DNA of 64,000 nucleotides from Triops longicaudatus (GCA_022885665.1 JAGQDJ010000109.1:116120-180119); one strand, 5' to 3'; positions 21,800 to 35,200 are shown, counted from the stretch's first letter. Notes: generated by a model not told the origin, from the letters alone. Numbers and translations are program-made.

Positions 21800-23937
21800 T
21801 TGTTAGGAGGATAACTGAATTTGGTCAAATCCTTGATACGTAGTGTAGCGCTATAGGCTTCATTCAGCTATGCCAGTGACAGTCTGACTAAAAGTGAATT
21901 CAGTTGGTAAAACTCGTGCGCACTTAGTTTTTCAAACATAGCAAATCAATTTTTAACACATAGGTTCACAGTGCTTGAAAAACTCAGTACGCACTGTTTT
22001 GTCACCTGAATTCGCTGTAAGACTAAACAGTTCACCCTTCGTCCAGTGGCAAGACAAATATAAGGAACAAATATTAAACAAACGCCAAAACATGACGAAT
22101 CTTAGGCGAGGGTTTGTCATGGTATCATTCGTGTTAGAAGCTGCCTGTTGGTAGATACTGTAATTCAGACATAAGGATAAAACATGTTCCAGAATCTCGG
22201 AGGGCTCAAAAAGATTATTGAATTTAAAATGGAGAGTAGGTTAAAATATTACTGCACGAAAACCTTGGAATGTTCTCACGCTAGTTGTATAATCATTCGA
22301 AATATTTTATGTTTAATTTCATACTTACTTCTAGTGAGAAATTAAGCATGGTTCTCTTGATTCACATAAAGCAAAAAAAAAAAAAAAAAGCGCTGGTGAA
22401 AATACTTCTCAACGGTAGCAAATGTAAAAGGAAAATAAAAGATCTATATTGTAAATTGATTTAGTTCTGAATCGTTTCGTCTACCGCACGGGGCTTAAAT
22501 TTGTAACAGAAGCAGTAAATTTACAGAGTCAAGGGACAAATCTTTTAAAAGATTTACTGCTTTTGGCGAGGAACAGATTTTCCTTTCTTGAACATTTCGA
22601 AACAAGGGAAAAAGTCCTAAGCGTATTGGGACTGTCGGGACCTTAGATCGATTTAGGATACAAGGTTTTTCAAAAAATTATTCTAAATAAACGGCAAACG
22701 TTCTTCTCGGTGACTTAAAATAATCTGCCTGGATATTCTCTTACTACCTTTTTCTGTTCTCCATCCCCTTTTATTAAGTTCTTCCCTACGTTGCCCAAAA
22801 TATCCGAAGTCCCAGGACCTATTTGACAACATTTGAAATGGCACTGGAAGCAGGAGGGATGTTTCCGTTTTTGAATAAGTTAAGTGTTCACATAGTAAAA
22901 AATAATAGTCATGAAAGTTCAAATCTGAGTGAGAAACTTTTTCCAAAGTACATAGTGTTTGTATTAAAAAAGTGCAAATTAGGTAATCGGCTAAAACCCT
23001 ATCACAGTCTTTGTTAAGAATAAACGGTTAAAATTACAGGTTACTTTCGAGCATTGGGGGAGTTAATGGAAAGCGTTGCGGTATCCAATAATTAATGCGT
23101 CAGGTATTTCTGGGAGCTCTATTTCCCTCTTTTTCAGTGGCTTCGGTGATTACCGGTGATTTTCGTCGCCGTTACATGAGGAACACGCTTCCTTAACCTT
23201 GCTGTTGAGAGGCTGCAACTGTCAGCGAGAGCACTCATTTTTTTTTTTTTTTTTTTTTGGGGGGGGGGGGGGNGGGGGAAATTACTTCGTTAATGTGCAA
23301 ATATTGCCCGCAGATATCTAGACTTCGGAATTTTTGTTCGGTATGATGGAGTAAGAACACTTTGACATTGATTATGAGTAGGACCGATCAGCAAGGCTAA
23401 AGCCAAGGTATTCAATTCGCACGACTCTTTTGATAATTTCTCACGACTCTTTCTCCACAAGGAAGTAACATCAGTGACAATTGTTTACTACGATACATTC
23501 CATTATCCTAGGCAAAAATTATGCACATAAATTTATACACCTATATACTTACGCAAATTATTTTTATTCGCGCAAATAAAACATGATACATTAGCCGACA
23601 ATTTTCTTTTCAATCACTGGTTAAACTCTTTCATATAAAGAATTACGAAACATCCCCAAAATACCCTAGAAACTCCCACTTTTGTTTCACATTGCGTTTT
23701 ATCTTCTTTTTGTGTTAGATCACAGCTTAAATGGAATGATTAAAACCTTGCAATAAAATAGCATAATATTAACCGACCATTTCTAAGAGTAATTAAATGG
23801 AACGCAATCCAAGAGATTCTCCATGTTTTGTCAGTGATTCAAATATGTAGAGATTAACTTAATATAAGTATAGCGTGCAAGTACGCATTATAGAGCATAA
23901 AGATACGAAAGGGATGTAAATCCTTGCTGGAATCTAT
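21800..23937. other. Intergenic region with an unresolved homopolymer
   Basis: No gene is supported. It contains A/T-rich sequence, an A run at 22375-22389, and a T run joined to a G run at 23238-23278 with one undetermined base. The latter part should include the 3' UTR of the SLC25A29-type gene. Confidence 0.5.
23238..23278. repeat. T-run/G-run homopolymer with an N
   Basis: About 21 T are followed by about 20 G, with an undetermined base at 23273. Its true length is unreliable, and it may mark a join in the assembly. Confidence 0.9.
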
Positions 23938-26250
23938 CTACATGGGCTTAGAGTTACTGGTACAATCTTGGGAATGTGGCGGTTCTATACCATCAATTTG
24001 CCTAACATCCTTGGAATCGTCCGTCGCATCACACGGACATATCTCGTTGGTTTCTTTCTCCCGTGTATCACACACTTCGGTGTTGTTGGATATGCTAGAA
24101 TTTGTCGACGATGAGCAAAATACATGTGCGCGAGGTAAATAGGGCATGCCTAGGAATTGTGGTTTCCACAGTAAGGATCGGGCATGGGCAGCGTAATTGT
24201 AGAGAGGTTCGTACGAAAACGAAACCTCAAACGAAAAACGATCGTTTGCCAAGTGTAAGCTAGGAGTTGACACCCGGTTTTGCTTTAGCATCTCAGATCC
24301 ACTGTCGTAGCTTTGGCTGGTTTCTAATGGCGTCATGACCCGCAAAGACCACGTCACAACAGCAAACGTTGCAGCATTGACAGGGAACGCTCGAATAATC
24401 GTCGAAGGCATGCCCCTGAAGAAACCACGGTACCCTTCTGCCTCGTAGCTTTTCTTGATGCAGTCCCAGACACCACCAAATTGCTTAGGCCCGTGCCAAC
24501 CATCCACCTGAAGCCGGGATTTTAAGATATCTATAGGATACGTAACAAGCCACGAAGCAATTCCTGCCATTCCACCTAAAAAGATATCACACGATTATTT
24601 TTAATGAAACTATATTTTACCCGCTTAATTTACACACCTGCCGTAAGAATACGCATCGTACTAATGGGTTCAGAGTTGGACCCTTGAGTCAACACTTCAT
24701 AAGTCCAAAAGTAGCAGCCGAAAGCAGGGATTTCGCGCGTGATGGTGATTCCCAAACCTCGAAAAATTCCTTTTAGGCCCTCCACTTTCCAAATTTGCCG
24801 CAAACAATCCAACGGTCCACTGCATAATGTTGACGCCCCCCCTCCTACGCCTCCTCCCATCCCCTGTGCGCCCTGAACTTGCAATCTTGTCTTCACCAAT
24901 TCCATCGGACTGGCCACAAAAGCTTGGATAAAGCCCGCAGTGGCACCTGCTATCGCATGAGACGACAAAGCTTCCGGCTGTGGTAAACGACGTTGAATGT
25001 TTCCGTACACGCCGAATATGAGTGCATTAATGACAGCTACACCTGCCATTGGCGAAGCCATTCCCTTGTACAAACCACGGAACTGCCGGAAACAAAATCT
25101 TGTTACGACCTTGAACTACTTCCGAACCCGTCCCGAAAAAGGATTCTTACAGATTCCTGGTGGATGATGGAACGCAGACAATGAAATGTGCCTCGGTACA
25201 CTGGGTTACGCGGGTCTTGTGTCTGGATGCGAACCTACATGTGGGAAACGCAGACGTTAGCGCATAAAATTTACAAGTCAAGGTCAGCAAAAAATGAAGG
25301 CTAACGGGTGAAATTACCTTGACGGTGTCTAACGGATGGCCTACAGCAACTCCGGCGCAACCTAAAAATAGTAAGCCCAAAAATCATAGCTGAATTTCCG
25401 TGTCTTAGATTTAAATTGAATCGCGGGCTTTCGGACCCACTTCGCTTTCTAATGCGCCTGTCAAACAACTGCGCACTAGTAACTACAAATTCCAAAGAAA
25501 CACGATTCTCATCACACCACTCCTGTTTAGCCAACCAATAGAAAAGCTTCGTTACCGTTGACCTGAGCTATGCCCCTTTACGCCTCTAACCATCCCAACA
25601 TGTTCAGAGAAAGCCGAAATTTAGTGAAATCGCTCACGGACGGAGCTTACGCTAAAAATAAAAACGTAAATATGTTTTTTGTATACATCCTTAAGGTACT
25701 GTCAACAAATTTAATATGCAGAGCCGATTTTATATAAGACCTTAACAACAAGCAAGGCACGTCCTAAGATTCTTCGTTAGTTTCTACCAAAAAGACGTGA
25801 CAATTTGAAGGATAAACTCCACATTTCAACGGTAATAAAAATAACGTCAAACAGCAAATCGAGCCAATTTAATAAGTAGAATTATTATAACTCCCACGCA
25901 ATCAGTCGTGACAGAAAACGTGGTTTTCTACGTTGTACTGTTTTATAAGTATACGTCGGAACGCGACAAACTGGCTAAGAGCAGTTTACTCATCTAATGA
26001 CGTATAGTGTTTCCTTCGCAGTGCATCAAAGAAAGACTTTGTCGTTTTTATGCGGTCAAATTGCGGTATAATAACGACGTACGAGCCCTGACCGCGTTTG
26101 AGATAATAGCTTCAAGAACAACAAACAAAAAATGCGTTCCCAACGAAATATGTTATACACGTATAATACGTTTAAAAATCATTAGAAAACATAAGTGAGA
26201 TGAAGGAAAATATTACCGCCGAGACAACCAGCAAGGAAATCTGTCGCCAT
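23938..26250 (-). CDS. SLC25A29: Mitochondrial basic amino acid carrier, SLC25A29-type
   Basis: Mitochondrial carrier family member closest in sequence to SLC25A29, which moves arginine, lysine and ornithine across the inner membrane. Five exons (26250-26217, 25361-25318, 25234-25151, 25082-24638, 24575-23938) give 414 residues. It starts MATDFLAGCLGGCAGVAVGH, split over exons 1 and 2. The three carrier signatures are HPLDTVKVRIQ, SPMELVKTRLQ and YPIDILKSRLQ, and the third repeat ends AFPVNAATFAVVTW. Human SLC25A29 has 303 residues. The extra C-terminal stretch of about 110 residues is Ser/Asn/Asp-rich and contains several Cys. The exact substrate is inferred from similarity; SLC25A45/47/48 are close alternatives. 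Confidence 0.88.
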
Positions 26251-27344
26251 GTTCCCTTCCTGGTGATTAATACTGGGTTAATTTTGCAGAATACTCCGGC
26301 CTTCTTGGATAGGCTTTTGCTAATGGCTCGGCAACCAAGGCGATCAACCAAAAATTGAAGGGGAATGTTGCAAGTCCACGAACGGAATGGAATAAGCAAT
26401 GTGTGTGAAGAGTAAGGTTGAGTGTAAACGTAGGCACACAGGGGTGGGAGAAGGGGTAATGTCCGGCTATGTCAACTGCTGAACAGAAACGCTCACAATC
26501 ACGGGATGTGAGCGCTTCATTCTTGAAACTGCGTACACAGAAAAGGTGCTTCAAACAAGTCCGATGCTCAACCTGCGAGAAATAAAAAAAGGAACCCACT
26601 TCAATGGATACAAATCGAATCACTCGTGCTTTTTCACCTTCACAATTTTAAACACGGCAGATTGTCAACACTACTAGGTATGTAACAGTAATTAAACCGG
26701 TGGCGCAGAAATACGAATTGTACTGGCACTCAAGTTCTGCAGATTTAGTCAACGAGTGCACCGACAGGTAAAGAGATACTGGTCAGTGACAGAGCACACA
26801 GCGAGCCTGAACGCAGTTTAAAACTTGCCAACTACGATACTGGAAATTTCCTTCTTAATCTACTGAATGCCAGTCTCGTATCTTGGCATACTCGTAAAAC
26901 TAGCCGAAATGGGAGGGCACGTTTAAGAAGCACCTCACATGTAAGGACAGTCGTTGTAGCTCCAAGCGTCAGGAACCTGTTAACCTAACCGGGATACAGA
27001 AGAGAGCTTGGAGCTTGGAAACAGGACTTGTTCTCGTTATAGCCTTCGCTTTTCTATAAACCCTTAATTCTAAGGCCAACACCGAAAACGGCCATACATG
27101 CAACAACATCAATTTCGGCTTCGTTATAACTAAGTTAACATTAATGTAACGACATATGCGCTGACTGACTCAGCATTACAATATGACACAGTGTTGTTAT
27201 TGAACTAATTAGTATTAATTATGTCTCTAGGTGAAGCTGGTTTAAAATACCGACTCCAGCTTGGGCGCTGCAGTGAAGAAACAACGGTAGTATTCAAAGT
27301 GCAGATAAAATGTCAAGAGAGGTAATATTATGATGTCATCGATG
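26251..27344. other. Upstream of SLC25A29-type gene
   Basis: No gene supported. The minus-strand frame through 26267-26623 overlaps the 5' leader region and shows no domain. Confidence 0.45.
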
Positions 27345-27530
27345 ACTTACCTGGAGCTTGCTTGGATGAGCTGGACACAAATCGCTTGTCTTTCTGCAAA
27401 ATGTCTAGGGTGCAGCAGTAATTATACAGGTAAAGGGTCCCAAAAGCCAACAGACTGATAGCAACACACAACACTGCGGAACGAGACCTCTCAAGAGACT
27501 TTTGCTCACAACGATTCGTCACTTGCCTTT
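27345..27530 (-). other. Orphan candidate exon encoding a membrane segment
   Basis: A minus-strand open frame flanked by AG and a strong donor (CTCCAG then GTAAGT) encodes a hydrophobic helix (AVLCVAISLLAFGTLYLYNY) with charged flanks. It has no ATG and no recognisable partner exons nearby. It may be one exon of an unseen gene, a relic or chance. I cannot choose between these. Confidence 0.2.
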
Positions 27531-27710
27531 AGGGTGTGAAGAAAAGCAGAACCATGACAAGGTTCAATGAACAGCTCGCAGAGCGGGACGGAGCTCGAAA
27601 TTTAGCAATGCAACATAATCCTTGCTCTAATGCCACGCAATGCTTGAAAAATCGCTCATGGAGTTTACTAGTTACACGACTTGCTTACAGTTAGGGCTGA
27701 TAACGGTTTG

Positions 27711-28010
27711 AGCCGACTCGAGCCGATTGGATTAATTTCATAGATAGAGAGAAAGGTTACTGTGTAAAGGGCCGTTACAAGAAAAGCTGAAAGAAAGCAA
27801 CGCTACCTGTTGTTGATTGGCTGCAAGATCACGTGCATCTGTACCACTCGCTGTTTGGCTGTAAAATAAGCACTTTGGGCCGTGCTGTTTATTTTTTCTC
27901 ATACAACTTCTTTCTCCTTCAACTTTTCTTGTAACAGCCCTTTACACAATAACTTTTCTCTCTTTATATTACTCTATGAAATTAATCCAATCTGCTCGAG
28001 TCGACTACCC
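27711..28010. mobile_element. Foldback / MITE-like element
   Basis: Two arms of roughly 90 bases (about 27711-27795 and 27909-28008) are imperfect reverse complements. Shared tracts include GATTGGATTAATTTCATAGA, GTGTAAAGGG and TTACAAGAAAAG. They enclose about 110 bases of unrelated sequence. There is no transposase frame, so it is non-autonomous. Target duplications are not clear. Confidence 0.7.
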
Positions 28011-28640
28011 ACAGTACGAAAGTTCAAACGAAAGCGCAAGTTGAAACGAAATTTTTATTAGGGCGTTTAATATCGATCTTACAGCGTTTCTACTCAGCCT
28101 TTTTTCTGTTCCATAATTAAACACAGTAAGACAATGGAAAATTTCTCAAAAGTATGCGAAATTGATTTTAGTTATTTCCACGACGCATCGTACTGCGGTC
28201 TTTGGACCATTCGTGTTTCGAAAAATCTAGCCTTTCGTCCTTGAATTGTAGTCTCCTGTCAGTCAAACAAAGAAAACAATGAAAGATTAAGTGAAAGGGA
28301 AAGTACCTTGAGCCTCTTTACACTGTACTACCTGGCTCATTTCAACTCTTCTTGTCGTTACTATTCACCAGCAGCATAATTGCGCCAACTTCACCAGGGT
28401 GGTTTACATACACGAAATGTGATTCATCTACTGCAAAAATCATCAGAGCAATAGGAAACCATCGAAATAGCATAGAATAACTTTCAACTGAAATAACCCT
28501 GTTTCGGAAAAATGGGTGGGAGGAGAAAAATTTATCACTTGCTAATATTCAATTTCCAATCAAAGGATAGCCCCTTAGCTTAAGTCTTCCACTGGCAGAA
28601 TAAACTGCCACGCAAATTTCGGAAAAGTTGTGCTCACACT

Positions 28641-28807
28641 AGAGGCGTCGTGCCATATGGGGCCGGGGGGGGCCCGGGCCCCCAAAAAATTTTGCCATCC
28701 TGAAAAAAAGGTATAATTTAAAACTCATTTATAACTCATTAACTCTTTTATTAAGAGAAATGCAAAATCGGCCACCCCCCCAATTTTTGAAGTACACGAC
28801 GCCACTG
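28641..28807. mobile_element. Short MITE with 9-base target duplication
   Basis: A 167-base insert whose ends are inverted repeats (AGAGGCGTCGTG at the left; the reverse complement of the right end is AGTGGCGTCGTG). It is flanked on both sides by GCTCACACT (28632-28640 and 28808-28816). The interior has G and C runs. Terminal sequence and duplication length fit a DNA transposon derivative (hAT- or Mutator-like); the superfamily is inferred. Confidence 0.75.
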
Positions 28808-28816
28808 GCTCACACT

Positions 28817-29972
28817 GAACATGTGTGCGTAGCCAGTCTCGTATCTTGATTTGTCAAAGATCCATTATTGCGAAAAGGTTTTGTATATTGGGTACCCAAG
28901 AATTTCAAGGAATAATTTAGGCAGAGCATTGGTATAATCGGGGTGTTTATAAGCTCTTTGTTCATAAGTATTTTTTTTTTTGCGTGTTAATAACGTATGA
29001 AATTGACCATCCACTATTTTATTTGCGAATTGTGTGAGTTTGTTTGCGTTGCCGCTGATCTGTAAAATTGGGAGTAGCTTATTATGGAGATTTTAAGTAA
29101 TTCGTTAAACACAGTAGATGTAAACGAGCGAAAACGAATCAAGAAACTAAATGAAGTCTGATTTCGCTGCTCTTATTAGAAAAACGGGTGATATTTCCTT
29201 CGCTGTTACGTTTACCAGAGATGCTAGAAAATTAAAAAAAAAATATAATAATAATTTTTAAATTCGAAACATGCTACAGAATAACAAGTTAAAAGTTCAG
29301 ACATAAAAATTCCATTGCGATTTTACACGAAACGTAGAAAGCCCAAAACACATGTTACAATTGTCCCAGGTCTTCCCTATATTAGTATTCAAAATTACAT
29401 AACCCTTTATCTGGTTTCCTAAGTGTACTTAATCATGTATTCCTAAGTGTTTTAATCATGTAATCTTTAGATTACATTAATAAGTTTTGCATTGTTTGCA
29501 ACTTTTCTCTTACAGAAACACGAATGCGGAACGTAGTCGTGAAATTTTGCTGGTGCAACTTAACTGCTTTCTATAGCTGAATAATGCCTTATATGAATTA
29601 AACAAAGAAATGCTTTCGGAAGCACAAGTTTCCACGTTTCTTCGTTACAGCCATCATTGCAGCTAATCCAAATCACGTGTGTAAGTTATAGCAACGTACG
29701 TACGCAACGGGCGGTGTAGTTCATAGAGTAGAAAGTCTTGAGTACTACTCTACAGTGCAGTCAAGCTACTTGTCGTGTCAACAGACTTACGGCTTACTCA
29801 AGTTTCTGTAAACTGCGTGTCATTAGTGTGTTTTGATTCGTCTCTCATCTCAGCATGTCTCATACTATTTGCCCTTGCTGGAGTGGTGTTTTAGTCTTCG
29901 AGCCGATGCGGAGACTTTTGCTATTTTTAGAGGCAGCTGGGTGCTAGTTTGGCTTTCAATGAACACCTAAAA
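28817..29972. other. Upstream region of SLC3A2
   Basis: AT-rich sequence without a supportable gene. The SLC3A2 promoter and 5' UTR must lie in its last part, but I see no clear TATA box. Confidence 0.5.
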
Positions 29973-32284
29973 ATGAGTGACAAGAAGAGTAAAAAAACAC
30001 CGAAATTGGACCCTGTAGGTATTCATTCGCTTTAGGACGCTTTCCTCCAATAATTAAAATCAGATAAGTTTCAAGGACTCTAGCATGAAACGATCGGCCA
30101 CCGAAAACAGCGCTGTGTCTATGATACCGACACTCTCCATAACCAGCGACGATGACATCCCCACTAACTTGGCCGTAGACTTTGACGATCCTACCGAAGA
30201 GCAAGAGCCCAACAATGCAAAACTGGGTGCACTTTTCATCCCTTCACCACGTGATGAAGATGCTAATTCAACAGCCCCGTTATTAGATTCAGGAGGCACC
30301 ACGCCTGCCACTGAAGGCCCTAACCATGGAATGGGACCTTTTCTACATGGTAACTGCAAAAGTTCCAGTGAGGAACGTACATTTTATTGTCAAATATTTC
30401 TTCAGGTGGAGCACAACTCATTCCGTCGGTACAGTTCTTACGATCAACCAGCAGCACTCCGGAGCCTAGCGTCAACCAAGAATATATGGAAGAGTTGATC
30501 AACGAAGAAGTGAGACTATATTTACGATTATATCAGATATTTTGTTAACAAACTCTGTTTTAGACTCCTATGCAAGGAGATGGCAAGAATGTTCCTCACG
30601 TTGAGATGATATTTGACACAGAAAAACTTCCGTCCTACTTCTTTTTGGACTGGAACTGGCCAGTAGTCCGTCTTTCATGCTTTTTCGCTTACGTGGCAAT
30701 TCTTATAGCATGCATCAGCACTGCTATTACTTTGATTGTCATGATGCCCACAAATTGCGACCCGCCACTGAACTGGTGGCAGGGCGAACAATTCTATGAA
30801 ATATTTGTTCCTTCTTTCCGGGATACCAACGGCGATGGCATTGGTGACTTGCAAGGCGTTGTAGAAAAATTGGATTATATTCAGCACTTAGGATTCCGAG
30901 GTGTTCGGTTGAACTCCATTTTCCAAGCCAGGGACAAGGGTTTTCCCGAAGACTATTTGGACATTGTCAACACCACAGCTATCGATCCACATGTTGGCGA
31001 CTTGGAAGATTTCCAGCGCTTACGCTCTGAGCTAACCAAGAAAAATATGACGTTGCTATTAGATTTACATCTAGACAAGTTTACCGACTCGCACCCTTCC
31101 CATTATGATCCAGAGAATCCCTCATCCCCCATGCCTGCGACCATAGAGCCACCGAAACCTACTTTGTTTTCCCTCAGCACCACTGCGACGACCGAACTCG
31201 ACAAGTTTCCGCCTACGCTACACCACGTTGTGAAAAATACGCTGCAGTTTTGGGGAAAGCAAGGCGTGGATGGTTTCTACTTCAAAGGCCTGGAGCTTTT
31301 TGCACATCTTGATATTAGCAAACACGTCATCGAATGGAAAAGTCTAGTCGAACGCGAGTTTTGGTCCACGAACCATCACGCACCTATCTTTGTTTGTTCT
31401 TCCGCGTTCCTACGTCACTACACACATCAGGCCAAACAACATCACCACAAAGAAGTTCTTCACCGTCAATTCGAATTGGTTGACCATCAACTTGACCTAA
31501 CCAAAAACGTGACTCAGATTATAACTGAAATCCAAGATATCCTGAAATTAGAAAGAGACCCTGGTGGGCCTTGGATTCAGTGGAACGTAGGTCGTTCTGA
31601 GTCACATCGCTTGGCTGATTTAGCTAGTCCAACGTTTACTCAAGGAAATTTGATGCTGCCGATGGTTCTGCCAGGAAGCGCTTCAGTTTTCTACGGCGAT
31701 GAAGTTGGATTACTCAGCTTGAAAAATGTAATTATACCAACTTTTTTTTTTTTAGAAAATCGATTTATTTATTTTTCGTTTTTGTTACTTTCTAGCACGA
31801 CGACGTCCATCATTTGTCTCAGTTGACGCCAATGGTGTGGGACGCTTCATCATCGCACGGTTTCACCTTCCAGTCCTCTCTTCCCTGGTTGCCATTTCAA
31901 GTGTCCTCGACGATCGTTGACGGCATTGAGCTTGCCAAAAATATTTTTCATCGGTTTTCCGAGATCAAAAGATACAGTCCTCCTTTACGTGTAAACGCTG
32001 TCATTAAATACGAAGGTGACGTTTTTGTCTCGAAAGTTACCAATATGGCATTGCATCAGTCTGGCAATGAGTTAATAATGGTTGAAAGGTTTTTCCCTCG
32101 CAGGCATCGTTACTTACTCATTTTGAATCTCGCACAGAATCGAGTTGTTAAAGATTTATCTAAACAGTTCTTTGGTGGAACGGTTTTGGTGGATTCGATG
32201 AACAAGAATCGCACAGGATACCAGAAATTCAGTGAGTTAGAGATGGAACCGGGAGAAGCGCTTCTGGTGCAATTGGACAAATGA
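29973..32284 (+). CDS. SLC3A2: 4F2 cell-surface antigen heavy chain (CD98hc)
   Basis: Type II membrane glycoprotein that pairs with SLC7 light chains to form heteromeric amino acid exchangers at the plasma membrane. Five exons (29973-30014, 30076-30349, 30406-30509, 30564-31727, 31796-32284) give 690 residues. A cytosolic part with DWNWPVVR leads to the transmembrane helix (about 174-201). Cys205 (PTNCDPP) follows and sits where the light-chain disulfide forms. Next come WWQGEQFYEIFVPSF and an amylase-like barrel. The usual hydrolase residues are missing (LLLDLHLDKF in place of a D-x-x-x-N-H motif, GVDGFYFK in place of G-x-R-x-D), consistent with a non-enzymatic heavy chain. The exon 1 to 2 junction uses acceptor TTTCAAG. 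It could be closer to rBAT, but its domain plan favours SLC3A2. Confidence 0.9.
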
Positions 32285-35200
32285 TCAACACAATTTTCTA
32301 GTCAATCTGTTCTAGTCTTCCTTTGTTGCTTAATTTACTTGTATGTTTGAATATTTACGTTTGCTGAGTTGTATTGTATGTGCTGTAGTGTAACAAAAGT
32401 CAGAATACATTTTTGATTGTGAATACATTGTATGCCTAAGTATTAAAACGACATCCAGTGTCCTCTAAGCGCGTTTGCGTATTAAGGCTGCGGTGCACGT
32501 AAGGCTCTTATGGGCGAATAACAAAGGGGACGGCTACAGACACATAAAGAAATTCGTTCGCTACTTCAGAGTAACTTGTCGAGAACAATGTAAAATATAT
32601 TTAAAGCTAGTGCATCTCAGAGAGATTTTTTTAAAGAGAATGTTTCACGCATTTTTTATTAAGAAGAGAACGTTAGCTTATCAGGGAAGATAAAAGAGAT
32701 CACCAAATCAAAATAAACATCCGATCAAAGATAAGTGACAAATATCAGACGTTCAATTGAAAGACACTCCTCAGTCATCTTAGCTCTTGAAGACGAAACC
32801 TCCGACAGATTTACTGTGTTAGTTACGCTGCAACGATATCTCTGCAAGAATCTGCAAACGTGGCACATCGGTAGTCGGCAGTTATCTTACTCCCGATACC
32901 CAAAGCCTGAGTACTTCGAAACCCAACAGTATTATACGGCGAAACCAAGCGCAACCACAACATCAACCACAATATCGGGTTGCACAAAAAAGAAAAAAAA
33001 AAATCGTGCCATTTATACAAGGATATGCACGTTTCTCTACTTCCGACGCCCGGAGAAAGTATGTAAATTATAAGCGTGTCTACAAATGGCCCCGTATGAA
33101 TGTTTTAACGACTGCTCGTATGAATTTGCAAACACATTCAGTTCAACGTGCGCATTTGTATTAGAACAAGGAACATGCAAACGCAATGTAACAGAAAAAC
33201 GCTCACTGCCCAATAGAATTTAAATAACCAAAATCATTCCGCACTTTGAAAGCATTATTCCCATTACGTGGAAAAGAAATCAGAACTGGACTAGTCTAAA
33301 AAAAATAACGTCCATTTAATTGCCATTCGCAACCATTGTTTATCAAACCGTACCAACGGAAATAAATTCGTGAAAAAACACTTTCAAGCAATTTAATTAA
33401 ATCGAACGCAATACTTTCAAGCTGCAATGTACTTTAACAACTTTGATGCTAGAGCTTTGAAACAATTTCTCAAGTCAAGCCAATTTGAAGCAACTCGGAT
33501 TTTGTCAGTGCCTGCATTTCAAGGTTAGGTCATCCAGTGCAAGCAAACATGAATTCGGCCACGTCGTAGAAAAATAAATTTTCCGGTGAATGATAACGAA
33601 TACTCAAACTCAATGATCCAGCGAGTGTTTGCAGATGTATTCCCTGTAACCTACAAATCCCTCTAATGGACGTTTCAAGGTCAAAATCAACTTCCAAGCG
33701 AGTCAAATTATTTTCTTTCAGGTAAAGAGTGAAAAAGCCCACACGAGTGTAGGGGGACATAAGCTCAATTTCAATACATATTTCCTTACATGCAGTGAGC
33801 CTGTCAGAGTGCTAAAAACTTTTCAGTCAAGAACTTTAAATCGGTCCCTTCCAGTATAAAAAATCGAATCGCTCTTTAAATTAATTTCAAAATATGAATG
33901 CATCTAATTCAAGTAAACTAAACGTAAACCAAATTTATCGTGATGATTTGAAAGTTGCCCTACTACGAATTTAACTATTTTCATTAGCCATTTCTTCTGA
34001 AAGTTTCTTACAGCATGGAATAGTTCACGTCAAGTCCATTTTATTGGGTTTACATCAGTTGGTGTATGCTTGTTGAACTGCGTAACTAAAGTTTTCCTAA
34101 CATTAAGAAGTGTTTAACCTTTCCGCGTCTCACATAACGGAAATACTCTAGAATATAAACGAACTTGACCCTTTATTAATTCTGAGCGTAGGCATTACCT
34201 AATTCTTGATACTGGTTGAAACACTGTTGCCCATAAAATATTTACGGCAAAGTACCATATTAGGCACTCCGGTCATGCTTTGGCTCCGTGCTATACTGGC
34301 ACGCCTAGCTTTAATAGTTTCGGAGAACTCTTTCATCTTTAGTCGAGATTATCCTGGTAGATCATGACGCAACCAAGAGTTCCGGCAAGGCATTGTGTCG
34401 GCTATTATCACAAATCGGCCTTGCCTTTTTGTTTCTATGGCAATTCACAGCTGTCGTAAACGGAAGTAAAAACTTTCTCCGCTAGAACCTCAAACAGAAA
34501 AGGAAAGATTGAGCCGTCCACGTTGCGGTCGTTACCAGCCTAGCGGTCTTTGGTCCGTTATGTTACTTCCATCCTTCTACAATTTCCATATTCCCTTTCA
34601 CCTTTTTTAGTGCTGCTTAGCAACTTTCTCCGCCAGGCATTCTTTACCCGGACGGAAGTCAGAGAAAACCCACACTGGCCGATCTCGTCAGAGGTTTGCG
34701 CTGTGCGGTTGGAAAAACTACAGAATCCACGGCCAACAAGCCTTTGTGCATCTCCTGCATTTAATGGAGAAATTCCGTATGACACTATGCTCAGCCATAT
34801 TTTCAGCTTCATCTCTTACAGTAAATGGAATGAGTCATTTTTCTGGTTGGATTCAACCGCAAACACGGTTTAACTACACTTTACTTTCTTCCTTTATCAT
34901 CGCTGTATGGCTGAGTAGGTTTAACTTTCCCTGAAATACGGAAGACCAACAAAGGAAAACGGAGAATCGTGTTACCTCGCATCGTTGGGGGAGAGAACTT
35001 TACGAAAAACGACTTCGCGAAGCTGGTTAGCACTAGTTATGGCTGGGGAAAGTGGAATAGATGCATTTCTCTTACTCATTAAAATATCACGCGTGTGAGA
35101 AAGCAGCAAGGAAACACGAGAAAAGATACAGCTGCAAAATTGCGATTTTTGCTTCCTAGAAACTATTACGAAGTGGAACCAAGGAGGTATAGCTTTTCTT

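Noticed and set aside
33530..33760. Minus-strand 76-residue frame with coding-like composition
   Set aside because: No domain, no partner exons, no paralogue in the window.
34550..34873. Plus-strand 107-residue frame
   Set aside because: Hydrophobic start but no splice context or recognisable family; an opposite-strand frame of similar length overlaps it.
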